Assembly (NCBI GenBank): GCA_900551775.1
Contig: URXI01000107.1
Span: 1 to 12,101, forward strand
DNA: 12,101 nt
Reading direction: 5' to 3'
Origin: an uncultured Eubacterium sp.
GTDB taxonomy: Bacteria; Bacillota; Clostridia; Peptostreptococcales; Anaerovoracaceae
Part shown: piece by piece, positions 1-5,273 of the stretch
Numbering within the stretch: position 1 is the stretch's first letter
How the letters are laid out: every line of letters starts with the position of its first letter
Notes under the pieces: model-generated
What the model saw: the letters and a program-made list of their open reading frames with translations, nothing else
What the model was told of the DNA's origin: nothing
Database searches by the model: none
Made by a program: the position numbers and the translations under genes

Positions 1-348
1 GGCTGCGGCGAGTGCGTGCTCAACTGTCCGACTCGTGCCTGGACCAGGAGCAAGGAGAAGTATTACCGTCTGACCCTGCTGGGCAGAACCGGCAAGAAAA
101 ATCCCCGTCTTGGCGAGGACTTTATCAAGTGGGTGGATGCAGACAGCATCGTCAAAATCATCCTCAACACTTATCAATACGTAGCGCACTACATCGACAA
201 AGATGCGCCCGGCGGCAAGGAACACATCGGCTACATCGTCGACAGGACCGGCTTTGAGGAATTCAAAAAATGGGCCTTGGACGGTGTGACTTTGCCAGCA
301 AAGGCAGAAGTCTATACGCCGATTTATTGGAACGGTGTGAAATATTAG
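1..348 (+). CDS. Sulfite reductase-type siroheme/4Fe-4S protein, C-terminal fragment (AsrC-like)
   Basis: Frame 1 is open from the first base to a TAG at 346-348, giving 115 residues of a gene whose start lies upstream of the window. The fragment opens with GCGECVLNCP, the last three cysteines and proline of a bacterial ferredoxin-type 4Fe-4S motif (C-x2-C-x3-C-P). It continues through LLGRTGKKNPRLGEDF and a segment with IGYIVDRTGF, followed by a short tail ending near IYWNGVKY. As I recall the family, this matches the C-terminal part of siroheme sulfite/nitrite reductase-type proteins such as anaerobic sulfite reductase subunit C, in which a ferredoxin domain is inserted beside the siroheme half-domain. 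Such enzymes reduce sulfite to sulfide in the cytoplasm. The siroheme-binding cysteines are not in view, so sulfite as substrate is inferred from family resemblance; a related oxyanion reductase is possible. A strong intrinsic terminator follows 9 nt after the stop, so this is the last gene of its transcript. Confidence 0.72.
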   Translation, partial: GCGECVLNCPTRAWTRSKEKYYRLTLLGRTGKKNPRLGEDFIKWVDADSIVKIILNTYQYVAHYIDKDAPGGKEHIGYIVDRTGFEEFKKWALDGVTLPAKAEVYTPIYWNGVKY

Positions 349-357
349 TTTGCTCAG

Positions 358-391
358 AGCGGAGGGATGTCCTCCGCTTTTTGTATTTTTT
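358..391 (+). terminator. Intrinsic terminator after the sulfite-reductase-type gene
   Basis: An 8-bp perfect stem, AGCGGAGG (358-365) with CCTCCGCT (371-378), closes a 5-nt loop (366-370) and runs into a T-rich tract to 391. It lies 9 nt after the stop at 348. Read on the minus strand the hairpin is followed by CTGAGC and not by T, so it should be a poor terminator for the convergent gene that ends at 390. Confidence 0.9.
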
Positions 392-1175
392 AAACACAAA
401 ACTGATCGATGATCCAGCTTATGGTCTGGGCATCGATGCCGCCATCCTGCGCCTCAAAGGTAAAGATGATGTCGTCCCATGGGACGAACTTATAGCTGAA
501 ATAAAGCCGCAGCTTCCACAGGCATTCCTCCAGATATTTGGAACTGCTGAGCATGCCAAAGTGTTCAAGCCTTCGAAATCTGCGCTGACTTGCCACTGCC
601 ACCTTGAAATCAGGCGCAATGGTTTCCTTTCCGAGTGTGAGATTCTCTTCATAATGATATTCGATTCCTTTTAAAAACAAAATATCTGCGATGATGACTT
701 CTGATTTTGATCTGACACATTCCCCTTTGACCGTCCGGTGAATCAGCTTTTCCGGGTATTTGGTGTTTTTGTCATACTCTGCGCTGCCCCATTCTTGCAC
801 ATCGATCCAGTCTGTGAAGGCATAGTCGGTTTTTGGTGAAAGCTGATAGGCTTTGGGCGCCTGACTGTTGATGACATCCGGTTCAACGCTTTGATATTCA
901 TCCAGAAGATGATGCAGCGCAGTACAGTTTCTTTCAATGCGCTTCAGAGCTTCAGTCAGATGTGCCCTGGTCTGCAGCAGCCTCACTTCTTCGCAGTCAG
1001 CTTTTCCCAGATATAGCTTCTTTCCTTCGACTAATTTATAATAGTAGGTCGTGCCTTTTATGGTAGACGTAGAAAGCTTTCCCTGCGGCAGCTCCAGCAA
1101 TCTGTGGCGATATTGCTTGGCAAGAGATTCCTGACTTTCTAAGTCGGCCATGATATAGCTGATACTGTTATACAT
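390..1175 (-). CDS. PD-(D/E)XK nuclease-like protein, function unknown
   Basis: A 261-residue protein with ATG at 1173-1175, preceded on its strand by GGAAGGAGAA ending about 5 nt before the ATG. Residues 1-100 are a helical, charged region with KQYRHRLLELPQGKL and KGTTYYYKLVEGKKLYLGK. The C-terminal part carries the spaced acidic residues of a PD-(D/E)XK nuclease fold: E159 in RSKSEV, D189 in APDF and E204 in LEHFGM, with a following long helix and a beta strand around IIFTFEAQDG. In place of the usual E-x-K there is E-H, a variant I recall in Firmicute hypothetical proteins sharing the RSKSE...PDF...EHFGM pattern. I do not know a characterised member; a restriction-like or repair role is possible but unproven. 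It is transcribed alone from its own promoter and has no methyltransferase or helicase neighbour that would suggest a restriction system. Confidence 0.75.
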   Translation of the reverse strand: MYNSISYIMADLESQESLAKQYRHRLLELPQGKLSTSTIKGTTYYYKLVEGKKLYLGKADCEEVRLLQTRAHLTEALKRIERNCTALHHLLDEYQSVEPDVINSQAPKAYQLSPKTDYAFTDWIDVQEWGSAEYDKNTKYPEKLIHRTVKGECVRSKSEVIIADILFLKGIEYHYEENLTLGKETIAPDFKVAVASQRRFRRLEHFGMLSSSKYLEECLWKLRLYFSYKFVPWDDIIFTFEAQDGGIDAQTISWIIDQFCV

Positions 1176-1202
1176 TTTACTTCTCCTTCCTTTATTTACA
1201 TT

Positions 1203-1231
1203 ATTTTACATTAATTTGCCAGAAAAAGCAA
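1203..1231 (-). promoter_or_regulatory. Sigma-A promoter of the PD-(D/E)XK-like gene
   Basis: On the minus strand TTGCTT (1226-1231) and TAAAAT (1203-1208) are separated by exactly 17 bp. The -10 matches 5 of 6 consensus bases, the -35 only 3 of 6. The start codon lies 27 nt below the -10, with the Shine-Dalgarno between. Confidence 0.6.
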
Positions 1232-1277
1232 GCTGTTTTTATGTGCTATTTCGATTTGACGCATTTTGGAGGTGTGC

Positions 1278-1349
1278 GGTTACGCATATGCCAGTGCCAG
1301 GCGGCGGGCTGCTTAACAAAACAGGGCAAATCGACCGAAACTGCGTAAC
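1278..1349. repeat. 72-bp repeat unit 1 with 8-bp inverted termini
   Basis: The unit begins GGTTACGCA and ends CTGCGTAAC; GTTACGCA (1279-1286) and TGCGTAAC (1342-1349) are perfect inverted repeats. It aligns without gaps to the unit at 1372-1443 at 65 of 72 positions. The differences are clustered: GGG versus AAA at 1306-1308, three changes within 1331-1334, and one at 1340. In this copy the inner stem seen in unit 2 is broken, because GCCAGT (1290-1295) now faces ATCGAC (1330-1335), while the outer inverted repeat is intact. No reading frame of note lies inside. It could be a small non-autonomous mobile element, a palindromic intergenic repeat, or a structured RNA segment. Confidence 0.85.
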
Positions 1350-1371
1350 ACTCCCTTTGCAAAGAGGGGGA

Positions 1372-1443
1372 GGTTACGCATATGCCAGTGCCAGGCGGCA
1401 AACTGCTTAACAAAACAGGGCAAACTGGCCGAATCTGCGTAAC
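1372..1443. repeat. 72-bp repeat unit 2 with 8-bp inverted termini
   Basis: The second copy starts 94 bp after the first, in the same orientation. Its outer inverted repeat is GTTACGCA (1373-1380) with TGCGTAAC (1436-1443). A second nested stem is possible here, GCCAGT (1384-1389) with ACTGGC (1424-1429), so the transcript of either strand could fold into a long imperfect hairpin. It also contains GCAAACTG twice (1398-1405 and 1420-1427). No target-site duplication is evident at its edges. The 22-bp spacer between the copies (1350-1371) centres on the palindrome CTTTGCAAAG. Confidence 0.85.
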
Positions 1444-1560
1444 TGCCCTCTAGATTCCGACTACGGAACCTGCCCCGCAGCCCTTGACCACCGCCTCGTC
1501 AGCCACAGCCCCAATAAAAATACCAAGTTTTCTGTTGCTGGTGCAACGACTTGAAACCGT
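1444..1560 (-). other. Possible 3' remnant of a lost gene in the intergenic region
   Basis: Read on the minus strand towards a TAG at 1450-1452, this stretch encodes a tail ending VADEAVVKGCGAGSVVGI with strongly G-starting codons, as in real coding sequence. The frame continues upstream only into the antisense of the HD gene, and there is no start codon with a ribosome binding site outside that gene. It may be the truncated C-terminus of a protein whose body was deleted, possibly during insertion of the adjoining repeats. I do not recognise the family. The same interval holds two small hairpins, TTCCG/CGGAA (1455-1468) and GTTGC/GCAAC (1534-1547). Otherwise I see nothing functional here. Confidence 0.25.
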
Positions 1561-1565
1561 TCTTG

Positions 1566-1574
1566 TGCTATACT
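1566..1574 (+). promoter_or_regulatory. Extended -10 promoter of the HD-hydantoinase operon
   Basis: TGCTATACT combines a TGn extension (1566-1568) with the -10 hexamer TATACT (1569-1574). No good -35 is present at 16-18 bp; TTGAAA at 1551 is only 12 bp away. Transcription would start near 1581, just before the Shine-Dalgarno AAGAAGGAG (1585-1593). Confidence 0.5.
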
Positions 1575-1601
1575 GATAGCAAAGAAAGAAGGAGTCCTCA
1601 C

Positions 1602-2102
1602 ATGAACAAATTAAATCAATTATATATGGAAATGATTCGCTATTACGAAAGCGATGCGCCACGTATCCAGCATTTTGTCAAGGTTCACTCCTTTGCCAGG
1701 CTGATTGGCGAGGCGGAGGGACTGAACGAGAAGGCGCAGTTCACATTAGAAGCAGCGGCATTGGTACACGATATCGGCATCAGAGCCGCCGAGAAAAAGT
1801 ATGGATACAGCAATGGAAAGCTGCAGGAGCAGGAGGGACCGCCCCTGGCAGAAGAAATGCTGGAAGCCCTGAATTTTGATAGGGCCGTGACGGAAAGGGT
1901 CTGTTATCTGGTGGCACACCATCACACCTATGAACCTGTGGACGGACTCGATTATCGCATTTTGCTGGAGGCTGACGCTTTGGTCAATCTTTACGAAGAG
2001 AATACACCAGCAGAGGGCATCAGGGAATCTTATAAACACCTATTCAAGACAGAAACAGGCAGAACCATCTGCAGAACCATGTTCCAAATAGAAGAGAGGT
2101 AG
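1602..2102 (+). CDS. HD-domain metal-dependent phosphohydrolase family protein
   Basis: A 166-residue protein. ATG at 1602 is chosen over an in-frame TTG at 1551 because AAGAAGGAG (1585-1593) sits 8 nt upstream of it, and because the TTG would lie ahead of the likely -10 of the operon. The HD superfamily motif is clear: H29 in KVHSFA, H56-D57 in LVHDIG, the histidine cluster H106-H108 in AHHHTY, and D125 in LLEADALV. These ligate the divalent metal site of a phosphohydrolase or phosphodiesterase. No transmembrane, signal or extra regulatory domain is present, so it is a small cytoplasmic single-domain enzyme. Its substrate (nucleotide, cyclic nucleotide or other phosphoester) cannot be told. 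The stop lies 4 nt before the next ATG, so it is almost certainly co-transcribed and translationally coupled with the hydantoinase-like gene. Confidence 0.85.
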   Translation: MNKLNQLYMEMIRYYESDAPRIQHFVKVHSFARLIGEAEGLNEKAQFTLEAAALVHDIGIRAAEKKYGYSNGKLQEQEGPPLAEEMLEALNFDRAVTERVCYLVAHHHTYEPVDGLDYRILLEADALVNLYEENTPAEGIRESYKHLFKTETGRTICRTMFQIEER

Positions 2103-2106
2103 AGAA

Positions 2107-4116
2107 ATGATCGGAATCGGAATTGATACAGGCGGCACCTGCACGGACGCTGTCGTCTTTGATACGAAAAGCCACCAGGTATTGTCACAGAGCAAGACGC
2201 TGACCACCAAGCAGGATTTGAAGATTGGAATCCTGAGGGCCCTCGGCGGACTGGACCAGGACTTGGCCCACAGCGCATCTTACATCTCTCTTTCTACCAC
2301 TCTGGCAACCAACGCCTGTGTGGAGCACAAGGGGGGAAGAGCAAAGCTGGTGTTCATCGGTGTGAAACCAGCGGTGGTAAAGAAGATGGGGACGGAATAC
2401 GGTCTGCCGCCCCTGGGGGATATCTATTTCATGAAAGGTGACGCCGGGCAGCCGGACAGCCTGGAGAATGCACCGGATTGGAAAAAATTTGAAGAGGACG
2501 TAAAAAAAGATTTCGGGATTTTTGACAGCGTGGCGATTGTTCAGATGAATCCCAAATACAACGACGGGGAGTACGAGATCAAAGCGGAACAGATTATCAA
2601 AAAGACGTTGGGGCTGCCTTGTGTAAGGGGTTATGACCTGTTTCAGGAGCTGAACGTGCAGAAGCGGGGCGCCACGGCACTGCTCAATGCCAGATTGCTG
2701 CCTGTCATGGAGGACTTTTTTGATTCTATCGAAGGGTCCCTATCAGAACTGGGGCTGGATCTGCCCATCGTCATCGTCAAAAGTGACGGCAGCATCATGA
2801 GTCGTGAATTCGCCATGAGCCGTCCGGTGGAGACATTGCTCTGTGGTCCTGCAGCCAGCATCATCGGCGCCATGGAACTGTCCAGATATCAAGATGCTTT
2901 GATTGTGGATATGGGCGGCACCACCAGCGATGTGGCCATGGTCAGGGACGGGATTCCTGTCACAAGCGAGTCCGGCATTTCCATCGGCGAATGGAACACC
3001 ATGGTTAAAGGCGTCTCCATTGACACCTTTGCTCTGGGCGGTGACAGCGCCGTAAAATACAAGCGGGGTCAGCTTTATCTTGACGACAGACGCTGTGTGC
3101 CGCTGTGCATGGCGGCCAGCCAGTATCCGAAAATGCGTAAAGCGCTGAAAACACTGGTATTGATGGATCGCCCCTTTGATTATCCTGCCCACGAGTTTTT
3201 TATGCTGGTGAGTCTCCCCGCAAATCTGGATAAATACACGCCGTCGGAACAGAAATTTATCAAAGCCCTGGAGGATGGACCGCTGATTTACAGAGAGGCT
3301 GCAGCGGCAATCGGAACCAGTCCCCATGTCCTGAACATGAAACGGTTGGAAGATGAGGGGACGGTCATTCGCATTGGCATGACGCCTACCGATGTCATGC
3401 ATGTCTATGGAGACTATACAGAGTTTGACAGCGAGGCGTCGAGGCTAGGAGCCGCATATCTTTCGGCGGTGACAAAGGGATCTGTTGAAGATGTCTGCAG
3501 AGAAATTTACGATCTGACAAAGTGCAGGCTTTACAGCAATCTGGTGCGCATCTTTATGAAATATGAGACGGGCAGAGAGTTGAATCTCCAGGAGCGGGAG
3601 GAACTTGAAAAGCTGACTACCTATATTTTCCGTCACGCAGGCCTCGGTCTGACGGATTTCTCCATACGGCCCGGATTTACCACTGCGTCAAAGCTGATCG
3701 GCATCGGCGCGCCGACAAAGATCTTCCTAAAAGACGTAGCGAAGCTGCTGGGAACGGAAGCGGATTTTCCAAAGGACGGAAAAGTTGCCAATGCCATCGG
3801 AGCCGCCATGGGCAACATCAGCACGGAATGCGTCATCAAAATTGAACCGTACAAAGGCATCAAGAGTTCCTATCTGACCTATGTCGTCAGCGGCGGTCAC
3901 GATACGTTTTCCCTGCCGGATTATGACGACGCTCTCGTGGAAGCAAAGAAAACGGCTCGGCAGGGTGCCATTGAACGCGCCCATCAGCAAGGCGCCGTGG
4001 GAGAAGTAGAAGTGGAAATTGAAGTAAAGGAAAACACATACCAGAGAAACAATTACGCATCTGCGGAGATTATCGAGACATTGGTCATCGCAAAAGCTGT
4101 ATCGGAAAAAGAATGA
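2107..4116 (+). CDS. Hydantoinase/oxoprolinase-family ASKHA ATPase
   Basis: A 669-residue protein; its Shine-Dalgarno (GAGAGG) overlaps the stop of the upstream gene. The N-terminus GIGIDTGGTCTDAVVF gives the phosphate-1 loop (DTGGT at 7-11). The next conserved segment is LSTTLATNACVEHKGG, the second nucleotide motif DMGGTTSD spans 268-275, and LGGDS spans 310-314. This is the arrangement of HyuA/5-oxoprolinase N-terminal-type subunits, which use ATP to activate a cyclic amide or ketone-like substrate. Residues about 375-425 resemble a winged helix (REAAAAIGTSPHVLNMKRLE, then EGTVIRIGMTPTDVMHVYG). From memory this insertion occurs in other clostridial members, so it is not a new fusion. No HyuB-type partner gene follows, so a stand-alone ATPase/kinase-like role is possible and the substrate is unknown. 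A bidirectional terminator follows the stop. Confidence 0.85.
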   Translation: MIGIGIDTGGTCTDAVVFDTKSHQVLSQSKTLTTKQDLKIGILRALGGLDQDLAHSASYISLSTTLATNACVEHKGGRAKLVFIGVKPAVVKKMGTEYGLPPLGDIYFMKGDAGQPDSLENAPDWKKFEEDVKKDFGIFDSVAIVQMNPKYNDGEYEIKAEQIIKKTLGLPCVRGYDLFQELNVQKRGATALLNARLLPVMEDFFDSIEGSLSELGLDLPIVIVKSDGSIMSREFAMSRPVETLLCGPAASIIGAMELSRYQDALIVDMGGTTSDVAMVRDGIPVTSESGISIGEWNTMVKGVSIDTFALGGDSAVKYKRGQLYLDDRRCVPLCMAASQYPKMRKALKTLVLMDRPFDYPAHEFFMLVSLPANLDKYTPSEQKFIKALEDGPLIYREAAAAIGTSPHVLNMKRLEDEGTVIRIGMTPTDVMHVYGDYTEFDSEASRLGAAYLSAVTKGSVEDVCREIYDLTKCRLYSNLVRIFMKYETGRELNLQEREELEKLTTYIFRHAGLGLTDFSIRPGFTTASKLIGIGAPTKIFLKDVAKLLGTEADFPKDGKVANAIGAAMGNISTECVIKIEPYKGIKSSYLTYVVSGGHDTFSLPDYDDALVEAKKTARQGAIERAHQQGAVGEVEVEIEVKENTYQRNNYASAEIIETLVIAKAVSEKE

Positions 4117-4121
4117 ATCAT

Positions 4122-4163
4122 AAAAGGGAGGAACTGCCCGTTTCGGCAGATCCTCCCTTTTTT
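4122..4163. terminator. Bidirectional intrinsic terminator between convergent genes
   Basis: AAAAGGGAGGA (4122-4132) pairs perfectly with TCCTCCCTTTT (4151-4161), and inside it CTGCC (4134-4138) pairs with GGCAG (4145-4149) around a 6-nt loop. A T run follows on the plus strand (4158-4163), and the A run at 4122-4125 gives a T run on the minus strand. It therefore ends both the hydantoinase operon and the ArsR-like gene, whose stop codon overlaps the T tract at 4162-4164. Confidence 0.92.
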
Positions 4164-5187
4164 ACATCAGAAACTGCTTTTCCAGCAGTTGAATCAGTTC
4201 GCGGATTTTTTCCGGAATGAAGTGATAGTACACCTTCGCGTCTTGTTTTTCGATGGTGACAAATCCGTTTGTCATCAAAAGGTTCATGTGATGAGACGTT
4301 GTTGGAGCGCCCAGCTGCAGATCTTCTGCGATTTCCAGATTGTACCTGGCTCCCTTTTTGAGCAGAGCAAGAATTTCAAAGCGGCTCTTATCGGAGAGCA
4401 TTTTCAGGCCGGCCTGGAGGGCGGCTTTTTCTTGTTCCTGCAGATTGCCGAAGCCATAGGCTTTGTTGACGAAGACGCCGTAAAAGCCCATGGTGAAAAG
4501 CCCCCATTCCAGCACTGGGGAGATGATGGCCGGGCAGAAGGTCTCGATGCTTGGGAATTTTTCTATGATGTCACAGAAGGCGGCGTGCTGAAAACCTTCG
4601 GCAGCCAGCTTCTCTACCAGGGCGTCGATGGCGGATTTGTTCTTCGAATAAGCGTATTCAAATGCCGGCAGGTTTTGCTGATAGATTTCCACCATGGATT
4701 TGACATATCGTTTCGGCTCGCCTAGCAGCATCATGGTTTTCCACTTTGCTGAATCAGAAATCTCTGGCTGACGATCGAGGAAATCGATGCGGCTTTCTAA
4801 AGTGGTCAGGTCTGGCGGCAGATTGTCACCAGTCATCTCATCCACAAGCATCTCCGAAAAGGTCTGCAGAATCTCCTCCTCGCTGATCTGATCCACCTGG
4901 TCGATCCAATGGGGATTTTCGATGATGCTTGCCATGACGATATAAGTGGTGTCCAGATCCACGGAACCGAACAAAGCCTCTTCGTCGGCATGGGGCTGGT
5001 ATTTTGTGGAAAAATCGTCGGCATACTGGTTGATCAAAGGAAAATTATGATCGTAGAAAAGCTGTCCGTCCACACCGATGTGATCGAGCGCCTCGATGGC
5101 CTCCTCTCGAATGTCATCTTTATATTTGATATAGCAGCACAATCCGATGGTCTCAAAGACAGGATTGAGTTCTTTCTTAAACTTCAT
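4162..5187 (-). CDS. ArsR-type winged-helix transcriptional regulator with large N-terminal domain
   Basis: A 341-residue protein, ATG at 5185-5187, with AAAGGAG 7 nt upstream on its strand. Residues 258-335 form an ArsR/SmtB-like winged helix: LKMLSDKSRFEILALLKKG, then LEIAEDL, the likely recognition helix GAPTTSHHMNLLMTNG (293-308), and a wing around IEKQDAKVYYHF. The metal-binding ELCVCDL-type motif of classical ArsR is absent (the region reads RYNLEIAEDL), so metal sensing is not supported. Residues 1-255 are a mostly helical domain far larger than the usual 100-residue ArsR protein. I infer a ligand-sensing or dimerisation role and recognise no named domain there. The gene follows an ABC exporter on the same strand after 86 bp, with no terminator seen between them. 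It has its own extended -10 promoter and a flanking dyad, which suggests autoregulation and control of the exporter. Confidence 0.82.
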   Translation of the reverse strand: MKFKKELNPVFETIGLCCYIKYKDDIREEAIEALDHIGVDGQLFYDHNFPLINQYADDFSTKYQPHADEEALFGSVDLDTTYIVMASIIENPHWIDQVDQISEEEILQTFSEMLVDEMTGDNLPPDLTTLESRIDFLDRQPEISDSAKWKTMMLLGEPKRYVKSMVEIYQQNLPAFEYAYSKNKSAIDALVEKLAAEGFQHAAFCDIIEKFPSIETFCPAIISPVLEWGLFTMGFYGVFVNKAYGFGNLQEQEKAALQAGLKMLSDKSRFEILALLKKGARYNLEIAEDLQLGAPTTSHHMNLLMTNGFVTIEKQDAKVYYHFIPEKIRELIQLLEKQFLM

Positions 5188-5220
5188 GTTACGGCTCCTT
5201 TCTTGCGTTAGATCCCTGTG

Positions 5221-5244
5221 TTCATTCTACCATTATACCATGAA
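5221..5244. promoter_or_regulatory. Candidate operator dyad around the ArsR-like promoter
   Basis: TTCAT (5221-5225) and ATGAA (5240-5244) are inverted repeats 14 bp apart and bracket the -10 hexamer. An 8-bp palindrome GAATATTC (5242-5249) overlaps the right arm. The placement would suit a dimeric winged-helix repressor acting on its own promoter, but the arms are short and AT-rich, so chance is possible. Confidence 0.3.
5232..5240 (-). promoter_or_regulatory. Extended -10 promoter of the ArsR-like gene
   Basis: On the minus strand TGGTATAAT gives a consensus -10 (5232-5237) with a TGn extension. The -35 region at 16-18 bp is T-rich but poor. The same 9-mer GGTATAATG recurs at 5272-5280, across the stop codon of the ABC gene, 41 bp away; that second copy lacks a proper TGn. 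Confidence 0.65.
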
Positions 5245-5273
5245 TATTCCGCCGAAAATAGAATCGAAATTCA

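Noticed and set aside
270..674. Plus-strand open frame overlapping the sulfite-reductase end and the nuclease-like gene
   Set aside because: It crosses the terminator hairpin and is antisense to a better supported gene with its own promoter and ribosome binding site.
390..1175. Restriction-modification system around the PD-(D/E)XK-like gene
   Set aside because: No methyltransferase, helicase or specificity gene is adjacent; the gene stands alone between two terminator or promoter regions.
1216..1410. Plus-strand open frame across the first repeat
   Set aside because: It runs through the repeat and spacer with no ribosome binding site and no protein-like composition.
1278..1443. The direct repeats as a CRISPR array
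   Set aside because: Only two copies, the unit is 72 bp (far longer than CRISPR repeats), the spacer is 22 bp, copies diverge internally, and no cas gene is near.
1551..1601. TTG at 1551 as the start of the HD protein
   Set aside because: No ribosome binding site precedes it and it lies upstream of the likely -10; the ATG at 1602 has a well-spaced Shine-Dalgarno and gives a normal N-terminus.
2743..3402. Long minus-strand open frame inside the hydantoinase-family gene
   Set aside because: Antisense shadow: the plus-strand protein has recognised motifs throughout, and the shadow has no recognisable domain or start signals.
4162..5187. ArsR-like protein as an arsenic or metal sensor
   Set aside because: The cysteine-containing metal motif in the winged helix is missing and no ars or metal-efflux genes are nearby.
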